Shown one piece after another: positions 8,383-15,625 of a stretch of 64,000 bases of DNA; the stretch's first letter is position 1, and each line of letters starts with the position of its first letter. The stretch covers positions 72,197 through 136,196 of the forward strand of contig JACKPT010000011.1 in the NCBI GenBank assembly GCA_024233345.1. The letters are read 5' to 3'. Position numbers and translations under genes: made by a program. The notes under the pieces were generated by a model, which saw only the letters and a program-made list of their open reading frames with translations, had not been told where the DNA came from and did not search any database. The stretch comes from Verrucomicrobiota bacterium (GTDB lineage Bacteria > Verrucomicrobiota > Kiritimatiellia > CAIVKH01).

Positions 8383-9441
8383 TTAGTGACCTGAGTATCC
8401 GGAGGGGGAAGATGGGGTGGCCTTGGGTTTCCCGATCTGGATGCGCAACTCGCGTCGTCCGCCAGGGTCAGCAGGAATCAAGTACCGCTGTTCCGCCTGC
8501 TGCAAAGCTGCCTGGATGGCATCTTCGCGCAACATGCCAAGGATCGTGTCCGGGTCGCCGGAGATGCTTTCTCTGATCCGGGTAAAGGTGTTGGCATCCG
8601 CATTCAGTTCATTGAGCATGCGTTCTTTCTCGGCTTGTCCTTCAGCGCGCAGGCGGTCGGCATCACCAGCCGCTTCATTACGGGCTCGCGTTGCATAGGC
8701 CCGGGCTTCGCTGATTTGCTGGGACTGATCCTGCTCGGCGTCGATCACGTCGTTGAAGGCCAGCAGCACCTGACGTGGTGGGATAGTCGCGGTGAGATCC
8801 ACACCTTCCACCGTGATCCCAAGGTTGAGCTGGGGCAGTCGCGCGCGCAGTTCCGCCTCCACGGTGGCTCGGAACTCATCCATCTTCGTGCGTAAGGCAT
8901 CGTCGATCCTGGTCGCTGCGGATGCGCGGACGATGGCCCGATCGAGTTCCCGGCGAAGCAGGGCATCGGGATCGATGTGGGACAGGGCATAGGCCTTGAG
9001 ATCCTGCACCCGGTACCGCAGGGTCCAGGCGGAATGAAAAATATTTGCATCGGCGGAGACACTATAGCCATCCCGCCCCGGGACAAGGGGTTGCCGCTCG
9101 TCGATAGCCATGAGGTTGGTGTCGATCCCGGTGCGCTGGTACCAGAAGGTGTCGGTTCCGAGATCTCGAATGCGCTCGGCGGGGAACCGGAGAATTTCCG
9201 AGAACGGGGTCGGCCAGGTCCAGTGGAATCCCGGTTCGAGTATTTGGTTTCCAGCCATGCCCCGCGCCTTGCCCAAAACCAGGACCATGGCCTTCTCCTG
9301 TTGGCGCACAATGAAGAATCCACTGCCAAGGTAGGCCACAACGAGCGCGAACAAGACCCATCGCAGGAGCCGGAAACTCTGCTCGAGCGCCTGCGCGAGG
9401 GCCTTCTGACCGATCGTCTGGGTGGAGTCGGTTTCGTTCAT
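8383..9441 (-). CDS. SPFH/band-7 membrane protein, HflK-like
   Basis: 352 residues. A single N-terminal membrane helix (LLRWVLFALVVAYLGSGFFIV) is followed by the SPFH start typical of HflK (QQEKAMVLVLGKARGM, PGFHWTWPTPFSEI), the SPFH core, and an Ala/Glu-rich helical region (EARAYATRARNEAAGDADRL) that builds the cage wall in HflKC-type assemblies. In E. coli HflK and HflC form a periplasm-facing cage around FtsH; no ftsH gene is in this window. It overlaps the HflC-like gene as ATGA and is followed four bases later by the P1B ATPase gene. HflK/HflC naming is by resemblance; these are likely paralogues dedicated to this operon. Confidence 0.88.
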   Translation of the reverse strand: MNETDSTQTIGQKALAQALEQSFRLLRWVLFALVVAYLGSGFFIVRQQEKAMVLVLGKARGMAGNQILEPGFHWTWPTPFSEILRFPAERIRDLGTDTFWYQRTGIDTNLMAIDERQPLVPGRDGYSVSADANIFHSAWTLRYRVQDLKAYALSHIDPDALLRRELDRAIVRASAATRIDDALRTKMDEFRATVEAELRARLPQLNLGITVEGVDLTATIPPRQVLLAFNDVIDAEQDQSQQISEARAYATRARNEAAGDADRLRAEGQAEKERMLNELNADANTFTRIRESISGDPDTILGMLREDAIQAALQQAEQRYLIPADPGGRRELRIQIGKPKATPSSPSGYSGH

Positions 9442-10322
9442 GGTTGGGGAGGCGGGTTCAATAGATCAAACGGAGCCCGATCTGTGCCGAGAATCACCGT
9501 CGCCTGCTCGGACAGGGTATCCCGGAGAACATCCAGTTTTTTGAGGAAGATTGCCAGTTCGGGATCCTCGGAAAAGACGGTATAATAGGCGACCGCAGCG
9601 GCATCGCCTTCGGCGCGGATGCGCTTGGCATCGGCTTCGGCCGTGGACAGGATGCGATCGGCTTCACTGTCCGCCTCGGCGCGGATGCGAATGGCTTCTC
9701 CCTCGCCCTCCGATCGATAGCGTTCGGCGAGTTCCTGCCGCTCGGCCCTCATTCGATCAAACACCGAAAGGGTAATGGCCTGGGGAAGTCCGATCCGCCG
9801 TATGCCCACAAAGCCGACATCAATCCCGTACCGGTCGGCAGCCTGGGGCTGAATCCCCTGCAACACATCGGCCTCAATACGGTCCAGTCGCAGGGCTGAT
9901 GCCGAGGTGTTGACCAGGTTGGAAAAGGCTACCCGTCCAATCGCCGAATTCTTGTAGGTATCCAACAGGCCGGAAAGGTTCAGTTCGGCGAGCTCGGTGC
10001 TGCCCTGTCGTTCGAGGAACTTGGTCGGTTCGGATATCCGCCATCCGCAATACATGGACACAATCACATTCTTGCCATCGGCGGTCAGGGTTTCCGAGAG
10101 CGCGCTCTCCATGACCCGGGTGCGCCCATCAAACCGGAAGACCGACTGAATCGGCCATGGCCACCGCGAATAGAGGCCGGGGGTTTGCAGGTCCCGCACC
10201 GGTTTGCCGAAGGTGGTGACAACGGCGACCTCGCCTTCCCGTACCACAAATAAAAATTGGGTCATCAACAGGATTCCGAGGATCAGTAATCCGACCAGAA
10301 TCATGGGAATCTGCTTGTTCAT
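9438..10322 (-). CDS. SPFH/band-7 membrane protein, HflC-like
   Basis: 294 residues, close to the length of HflC. N-terminal membrane helix (IPMILVGLLILGILLMTQFLFVV), then REGEVAVVTTFGKPVRDL and PGLYSRWPWPIQSVFRFD, which are hallmark HflC/prohibitin features. The RAERQELAERYRSEGEGEA segment and the RAEADSEADRILSTAEADAK helix match the HflC coiled-coil. Starts and ends in ATGA overlaps with the neighbouring SPFH genes. As HflC normally acts only as a hetero-oligomer with HflK, the adjacent HflK-like protein is the obvious partner, with the third SPFH protein possibly part of the same ring (inference). Confidence 0.9.
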   Translation of the reverse strand: MNKQIPMILVGLLILGILLMTQFLFVVREGEVAVVTTFGKPVRDLQTPGLYSRWPWPIQSVFRFDGRTRVMESALSETLTADGKNVIVSMYCGWRISEPTKFLERQGSTELAELNLSGLLDTYKNSAIGRVAFSNLVNTSASALRLDRIEADVLQGIQPQAADRYGIDVGFVGIRRIGLPQAITLSVFDRMRAERQELAERYRSEGEGEAIRIRAEADSEADRILSTAEADAKRIRAEGDAAAVAYYTVFSEDPELAIFLKKLDVLRDTLSEQATVILGTDRAPFDLLNPPPQP

Positions 10323-12175
10323 GGATTTATTCCTTCCGGTTCAAGGGGAACCATCTCAAAAACGCTGGTAAAGGGATCATCCTCCAGGTTGAGCCAGAGA
10401 ACTTCTGATGACGCCGACGGGGTGGCGAGCAACACCAGCCGGTTGCCGATCAATCCCGCGTGGAGAGCTTCCATGGCCAGCCGGGCCCGATATACATCCG
10501 GGGCGGTATCGGCGGCCCGCTTCCGGTTATGGAATTGCGCAACTTCGGCCTCTGATAACTTGGTGCGCCGATCGCGATAGGCCTCGGCGAGGCTGACCCG
10601 GGCGGTGGCATCGGCGGTGGCGAGGGGAAGGATCCGATTGGTATAGGCGCGGGCTTCCAGGATAGCCGCTTCCTTTTCCTCCAGTGCCCCTACCACGGAC
10701 TGGAATGCATCGGCGACCTGGATCGGGGGATGCAGGCCCTGCAGCCCGATGAAATCGATCTTCACCCCCAGGGCAAGCCGGTTACACTCCGCCTGAAGTT
10801 CGCGGTGTATGATGTCCGCAATTTCCGTGCGGTGCGAACTGAGCCATTCGCCGATATCTCTTGAGGATAACTCGCGGGTCAGTATCCGGTAGGCGGTATC
10901 GCGGAGTACCTGGTTGGGATTTGCATAGCGATAGGCGTAATCCAGTGCATTGGTGATGGAAAACTCGAGCGGAAGATGCAGGCTGATCAGGTTGATGGGC
11001 ACCGCACTGCTTCCCTTGTGGCTCAAACTGGCCGTGACGAACAGGTCTTCGCCGGGGAAGTGCGGCACCGTCCACAGGATTTGTGGGGGGCGCAGCAAGG
11101 TGTCATCGACGTCAACCCCGAGATGGGTTAGCAGCGCCATCCGGGCCGGAACCCGGCGAACCGCCTCAAATGGCCAGGGCCATTTCCAGTGGAAGCCGGA
11201 CATGAGCAGAGGGTCCGGTTGCACCGGCTTGCCGAACCGCTCTTTGATTCCCACATCATTGGGCCCGATGATGGCCATGCTGGAAAGGGCATAAATGACG
11301 AGTATTTGAAAACCCGCGAAGGGCAACAGCGCCCGTCGAAGAAACCGGGCAAACCAGGTGCGGGAAATTGAAAACCCGAACTGGTAGTCGACAGACTCGG
11401 AAAGGGGCTTGGTCCATTCCGATGGATGAATCAGCCAGGCCCCGAGTTTGGTTTCGTAGCTTGTGGCCTTCTGGGTGTCCCGGTGGGGACTGTAGATACT
11501 CAACAAGCTGTTCCAGACCAGTTCCACCGTATGCACAACCAGCAGCACCACCAGGGTCATGCCGATCCACGCATCTGCCTGGACCAGCCCCACATGATGG
11601 GCAAGGCAGGCGAGGGCGGCGGCTACCGACCCATAGGCGGTGACTCCGGTCATCACTCCGGGCCCCCGCAACCAGCGCAGCGACGGCTCCCCGGCAAGAC
11701 CGAGCAAATAGCGATGGAGCAGAAACAACACAAAGCCCTGCCCGGCCAGCAAGGCCATCGCGGGCAGGTCGAATGAAGATTCACGGGCGGTCCAAACCAG
11801 GTCGCGGTACAAGGTCCAGGCCCAGGTTGCGGTGAGGATGGCAAGGACCGGAGCGATGAAGGGTACAATGCCTTCGACCTGATGACGGGTGCGGGAGAGG
11901 GTCAGAGGGAGATCTCCCCCGGATGTTTCATCAAACAAACGCGAGTCCGCAGTCGGCGCTTGCCCAGCGAGATCCCTCGCCTCCTCGAAGGCCATCCGTT
12001 CCAGACGGAGCCGCAGATAGACCACGCAAGACTGGATCAGGGCAAGCATCTGAAATGGCATGAGACCGGAGAACACCAGCAGGCCGGAGCGGGAGCCCAT
12101 GGCGCTGGACGCCGCGATGGACAAGACCATCAGGCCTGCGGAGACCAGAGCCGCTCTTTCCCCGGTCCGGGTCAT
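10319..12175 (-). CDS. Large SPFH protein with an N-terminal multi-spanning membrane domain
   Basis: 618 residues. The first ~300 residues hold about five to six hydrophobic segments (e.g. ALVSAGLMVLSIAASSAMG, IVPFIAPVLAILTATWAW, WIGMTLVVLLVVHTVELVW), then a last helix (FAGFQILVIYALSSMAII) leads into an HflK-like SPFH domain (GPNDVGIKERFGKPV, GFHWKWPWPFEAVRRVPAR) and an Ala/Glu-rich helix (EEKEAAILEARAYTNRI). HflK normally has one membrane helix, so the fused multi-pass domain is unusual. The start is placed at the ATGA overlap with the upstream permease; a longer frame exists inside that gene. I do not know a named role; it could anchor an SPFH cage on the transporter. Confidence 0.82.
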   Translation of the reverse strand: MTRTGERAALVSAGLMVLSIAASSAMGSRSGLLVFSGLMPFQMLALIQSCVVYLRLRLERMAFEEARDLAGQAPTADSRLFDETSGGDLPLTLSRTRHQVEGIVPFIAPVLAILTATWAWTLYRDLVWTARESSFDLPAMALLAGQGFVLFLLHRYLLGLAGEPSLRWLRGPGVMTGVTAYGSVAAALACLAHHVGLVQADAWIGMTLVVLLVVHTVELVWNSLLSIYSPHRDTQKATSYETKLGAWLIHPSEWTKPLSESVDYQFGFSISRTWFARFLRRALLPFAGFQILVIYALSSMAIIGPNDVGIKERFGKPVQPDPLLMSGFHWKWPWPFEAVRRVPARMALLTHLGVDVDDTLLRPPQILWTVPHFPGEDLFVTASLSHKGSSAVPINLISLHLPLEFSITNALDYAYRYANPNQVLRDTAYRILTRELSSRDIGEWLSSHRTEIADIIHRELQAECNRLALGVKIDFIGLQGLHPPIQVADAFQSVVGALEEKEAAILEARAYTNRILPLATADATARVSLAEAYRDRRTKLSEAEVAQFHNRKRAADTAPDVYRARLAMEALHAGLIGNRLVLLATPSASSEVLWLNLEDDPFTSVFEMVPLEPEGINP

Positions 12176-13137
12176 TGATGAACCTCCATCATCCGAAAGC
12201 TGGCGATTCCCCACAGCAGAATACCGATCATATAGAGCCCGCAATAGTGTGCGACCTGGAATACATACGGCCAGGGGATGTCCCCGTGATTGAGCGCATC
12301 AACCGCCCAGAAGTTCTGCCAGTTGGGGATGAGCAGATACAGAAGCCGCAGCGCTTCATTGGTTTGGGCATAGGGACCGAGGAGGTAGTCTGACATCAGG
12401 CCGACCATCAGAATCACCGCGCACATCATCATCGTTCCGGTCAGCCCCAACCGGGTGGAAAGTGCCACCGCAAACGAGCAAAACAGAATCACCGCCAACC
12501 CGATGAGAGCCGCAGCGGGCAGGACCGACCATGGCATGAACGACTCCGCCCCCCCCGACATCTGTCCCGCGCTGCGCCAGAAAACCACTGCAAATGCGAG
12601 GACCACGCTGATCAGAACGTCCCGAAACGCCCCCGAGGTAAAGGGGGAACGGAACAGAAAATTGCGGAGACCGGAAACCGTAAACGCTCCCAGAATACCC
12701 AGGTAGAGCGAACCCAGGGTCCACCAGTCGATTCGATAAAGTACCCGGACCGCATGGATGGCCAGCAGCGAGGCCAGGGTAGCGGCAAAGATGAAGGCCG
12801 TCATCACCACGACTATGCCGAAAAACTTGGCAAGGAAAAACAGGGAGCGGTTCATGGGCTTGGTCACCACCGACGCCAGCGTACCCAGCCGCAATTCCCG
12901 GGAAATAGTCGACGCTGCGCCATAGCAACCCAACAGCAAGCCCGCCATCCAGAAGAGGGCCAGTGAGCTATCGCGGATCATCCGGGTCGCTTCGCCAAGT
13001 ACATGGGTGATCAACAATGGGAGTAATCCAATAAACAACAGGGTACTGGCGCTGAGCAACAGAAACGCGGGCTGGCGGGAAGCCTCCAGCGTGGTTTGCC
13101 GGGCGACCGTACTGAATTGCTTGAGGGCAAGACGCAT
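12172..13137 (-). CDS. ABC-2 type transporter permease, first gene of the SPFH/ABC operon
   Basis: 321 residues, almost wholly hydrophobic with about six membrane segments (FLLLSASTLLFIGLLPLLI, SLALFWMAGLLLGCYGAAST, GIVVVMTAFIFAATLASLL, AALIGLAVILFCSFAVALS). The loop SRELRLGTLASVVTKPMNRS matches the ABC-2 pattern seen in the other permease of this operon (SRTLHLVVTKPVRS). No ATPase gene is adjacent; the only one is five genes downstream, so both permeases may share it. The region upstream (13138-13338) holds the operon promoter, though I could not pick convincing boxes. Confidence 0.82.
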   Translation of the reverse strand: MRLALKQFSTVARQTTLEASRQPAFLLLSASTLLFIGLLPLLITHVLGEATRMIRDSSLALFWMAGLLLGCYGAASTISRELRLGTLASVVTKPMNRSLFFLAKFFGIVVVMTAFIFAATLASLLAIHAVRVLYRIDWWTLGSLYLGILGAFTVSGLRNFLFRSPFTSGAFRDVLISVVLAFAVVFWRSAGQMSGGAESFMPWSVLPAAALIGLAVILFCSFAVALSTRLGLTGTMMMCAVILMVGLMSDYLLGPYAQTNEALRLLYLLIPNWQNFWAVDALNHGDIPWPYVFQVAHYCGLYMIGILLWGIASFRMMEVHQ

Positions 13138-13338
13138 GAAGTCAAACTACCATATGGACCATCCGTTTTGCCAGTGTAACCCACAGGCAGGCCAGAGTTG
13201 GATGGCGATTGTGTGACGATATGAAAAATGGAATGGTTCGGCTGAAAGACAGGGTCATGCGGGAAAAATTCATTTTGTGCGGGGGAGGGGACCCGATGTG
13301 TGATAGTCTTGCCCAAACGATCAACGGAGGAGAGCCTC

Positions 13339-13482
13339 ATGGCCAAACCAAACTATTCCTATGAGAAACGACAACGAGACCTCGCGAAAAAGCGGAAGAA
13401 AGAGGAAAAACGCCTGAAAAAGGCCGGTCAGGCGCCGAATAGCGATTCGAGTACTGCGAATCCATCCGCACCCGGGCTTTGA
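13339..13482 (+). CDS. Small, highly basic conserved protein (47 residues)
   Basis: A strong Shine-Dalgarno (GGAGGAGAG) sits seven bases before this ATG; upstream in-frame codons are therefore ignored. The chain opens with AKPNYSYEKRQRDLAKKRKK and continues with EEKRLKKAGQ, then a Ser/Ala/Pro-rich tail. I recall short proteins with this KPNY-EKRQR-LAKK pattern in many proteobacteria, all without assigned function; the charge suggests RNA or ribosome contact, which is inference. It stands alone between the divergent SPFH operon and the cold-shock gene. Confidence 0.72.
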   Translation: MAKPNYSYEKRQRDLAKKRKKEEKRLKKAGQAPNSDSSTANPSAPGL

Positions 13483-13587
13483 ACCCCGGCCCGCCCGCCG
13501 GGAGCGCCAAAATGTATTTCAACATAAACGCTTTCAAACCGCTGGTGTTTAGGATAGGGTGCGATTTAATTAAGGAGTGAGTATATT

Positions 13588-13791
13588 ATGAGTAAAGGTA
13601 CAGTGAAGTGGTTCAATGTTGAAAAAGGGTTCGGTTTCATTGCTCCGGACAATGGTGGCAAAGATCTGTTTGTTCATCATTCGGAAGTGAAAACCCCCGG
13701 CCGGGCGGATCTCGCCGAAGGCCAGAAAGTCGATTTTGAAGAAGGTGAAGGCCAAAAGGGCCCGTGCGCGAAAAACGTCGTACCTTGCTGA
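13588..13791 (+). CDS. Cold-shock domain protein (CspA family)
   Basis: 67 residues, the full length of a single cold-shock domain. The RNA-binding motifs RNP1 (KGFGFI) and RNP2 (DLFVHH) are intact after the GTVKWFN start. Such proteins bind single-stranded RNA/DNA and act as RNA chaperones. A good Shine-Dalgarno (AAGGAG) lies ten bases before the ATG, and a strong rho-independent terminator follows 12 bases after the stop, so it is a single-gene unit. The C-terminal GPCAKNVVPC has two Cys residues, a small deviation from typical family members. Confidence 0.96.
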   Translation: MSKGTVKWFNVEKGFGFIAPDNGGKDLFVHHSEVKTPGRADLAEGQKVDFEEGEGQKGPCAKNVVPC

Positions 13792-13802
13792 TGACTGACT
13801 TG

Positions 13803-13844
13803 AACCGGGGGGCAGGCCGATAAGCCTACCTCCCGGTTTTTTTT
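13803..13844 (+). terminator. Rho-independent terminator of the cold-shock gene
   Basis: A 15-base stem (13803-13817 with 13824-13838, 13 of 15 positions Watson-Crick paired) around the loop CGATAA is followed by a run of T residues (13837-13844). Position and orientation fit the end of the cold-shock gene. Confidence 0.93.
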
Positions 13845-14117
13845 ATCTGAAAAATTCCCGCCTTTTTACCTGCACGTAATTGCATCGGACAATCCCGATC
13901 AAGGGGCAGGTCATCATCCTGAATGGCTTGTGTTACAACACCCAATGCGGGTGTATTATTGCCACAATAACAACGTCGCATAATATGTATTATGTCTAGC
14001 ATCGAGCGTTCCATTCCGCCATTCGTGGTAGCTTGCGGTTGATAGGATGCTCAGGCACCGCAAGGCGTATTGCCATTTACGGATGGCCCTCCGGTCATCA
14101 CCAGCTGCACGTGCTGT
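13845..14117. other. Intergenic stretch with no recognised gene
   Basis: Lies between the cold-shock terminator and the end of the glycogen synthase gene. It contains two short palindromes, ACACCC-AATGC-GGGTGT (about 13938-13954) and TTATTG-CCA-CAATAA (13956-13970), and an AT-rich patch near 13980. Short open frames here have no recognisable protein content. No terminator for the incoming glycogen synthase transcript was identified. Confidence 0.5.
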
Positions 14118-15593
14118 TCACGAGGATGACTGGTGCAGTTGCCGATAGATCTTCTCGTACTCGGCGGCACTTTGATCCCAAGTATAGTCGCCAGCCATGC
14201 CACGATTCTGTAGATCCCGCCAGGCTTCTGCTTTCCGGTCGAAGCATCGAATCGCGCGCTGAACGGCATCCTGGAATGCCTTTACCGTATAGTCGGAAAA
14301 AACGAATCCATTGCCATTGGTCTGGCTGTTATCCGCATCGGTGACTGTGTCGGCCAGTCCGCCGGTATGATGAACGACCGGAACAGTGCCGTACCGCATG
14401 GCGTAGAGCTGATTGAGACCGCAGGGTTCATACCGGGATGGCATCAGGTATAGATCCGCCCCGGCAATGATCTGCCGGGCCAACACCCGATCAAATGCAT
14501 TCATGACCCGGATCCTGCCTGGCCAATGAGATTGCCATCGCAAGCACATGCCCTCGTATTGGGCATCGCCATCACCCAGTAAAATCAATCCCAGATCCGA
14601 ATGACTGCCCATCAGGTCGGGAATCATTTCATCAAGCAAATCAATTCCCTTGTGCTCGGACAAACGGGTCACCATCCCCAACAACGGTCCCCGGTCAGGT
14701 ATGCTCAACTCCGCCAGCTTGAGTAAAGCCCTTTTACAGTGTTGCTTGCCGGAAGGGTCTTTGACCGAATAGTTCTTGGCCAGTGCGGAATCGGTCTGTG
14801 GATCCCAGGTCTGGGTATCGATGCCGTTGGTGATGCCGCGCAGGCGATGTCGGGCATCCGAGATCACGCCATGGAGTCCGTAACCAAAAGCCTCGGTTTG
14901 AATTTCCTCGGCATAGGTCTGGCTCACCGTGGTCAGGAAATCGGCGGTATTGATACCACCTTTCAGGCAATTGATGTTTCCATAAAACTCCAGGCATTCA
15001 ACGGAAAAACAGCCGAAGGGAAGGTTGCTGTAGGAGTATTCATCACCGGAAAAGATTCCCTGGTAGGCAAGATTGTGGAGCGTCAGCAGGGTCTTTTCCC
15101 GCTTGCCCCTCCCCTGCCCTCGGACACCATGTTGGAGATATAAGGGCATCAATGCGGTTTGCCAGTCATTGCAATGGACCAAAGATACCGGGCGCTCCAG
15201 CGCATCGATCAAAGCGACCGCAGCTTTTTGAAAGAACACAAACCGCTCAAAATTGTCCTCATAATCACGGTAGGATAAATTGTAGAGGTGCGCCCGGTCG
15301 AAGAATTCATCCCGGCGAATGAAGTACTTGGCGGGTTGGATTTCCGGGGCGGTGCGCCAGACCTCGGCCCGGAATTGATGGAACCCCACCGGGATGTTCA
15401 AGACCATCCCGGTTTCCACCAGTGGAAAATTTCCCTCGATGACTTGACGATACATGGGCATGATCTGAATCATGGACCAACCACGCCGCGCCATGGCTTC
15501 CGGCAGGGAGGCGGAAACTTCAGCCAACCCCCCGGTCGAGGCAAACGGACTCATCTCGCTGGTAATAAACGCACAATGCCCTTGATCTGCCAT
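14118..15593 (-). CDS. glgA: Glycogen synthase (ADP-glucose type, GT5)
   Basis: 491 residues, normal for GlgA. N-terminal GT5 domain with FITSEMSPFASTGGLAEV, VHCNDWQTALMPLYL and LLTLHNLAYQGIF; C-terminal Rossmann domain with RYEPCGLNQLYAMRYGTVP and TGGLADTV. It transfers glucose from ADP-glucose to alpha-1,4-glucan. Odd point: the family motif KTGGL near the N-terminus, whose Lys contacts the sugar nucleotide, reads STGGL here (Ser19), while the C-terminal catalytic E-x7-type region is intact. A Shine-Dalgarno (AGGAAG) precedes the start. The rnr gene is divergent with only 32 bases between start codons, so promoters must overlap coding sequence. Confidence 0.95.
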   Translation of the reverse strand: MADQGHCAFITSEMSPFASTGGLAEVSASLPEAMARRGWSMIQIMPMYRQVIEGNFPLVETGMVLNIPVGFHQFRAEVWRTAPEIQPAKYFIRRDEFFDRAHLYNLSYRDYEDNFERFVFFQKAAVALIDALERPVSLVHCNDWQTALMPLYLQHGVRGQGRGKREKTLLTLHNLAYQGIFSGDEYSYSNLPFGCFSVECLEFYGNINCLKGGINTADFLTTVSQTYAEEIQTEAFGYGLHGVISDARHRLRGITNGIDTQTWDPQTDSALAKNYSVKDPSGKQHCKRALLKLAELSIPDRGPLLGMVTRLSEHKGIDLLDEMIPDLMGSHSDLGLILLGDGDAQYEGMCLRWQSHWPGRIRVMNAFDRVLARQIIAGADLYLMPSRYEPCGLNQLYAMRYGTVPVVHHTGGLADTVTDADNSQTNGNGFVFSDYTVKAFQDAVQRAIRCFDRKAEAWRDLQNRGMAGDYTWDQSAAEYEKIYRQLHQSSS

Positions 15594-15625
15594 AGTTCAC
15601 TTCCTACCTCGAAAGACATACCACG

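Noticed and set aside
13956..13970. TTATTG-CCA-CAATAA palindrome as a regulator site
   Set aside because: No promoter or start codon in a sensible position nearby and no second copy; noted only within the intergenic entry.
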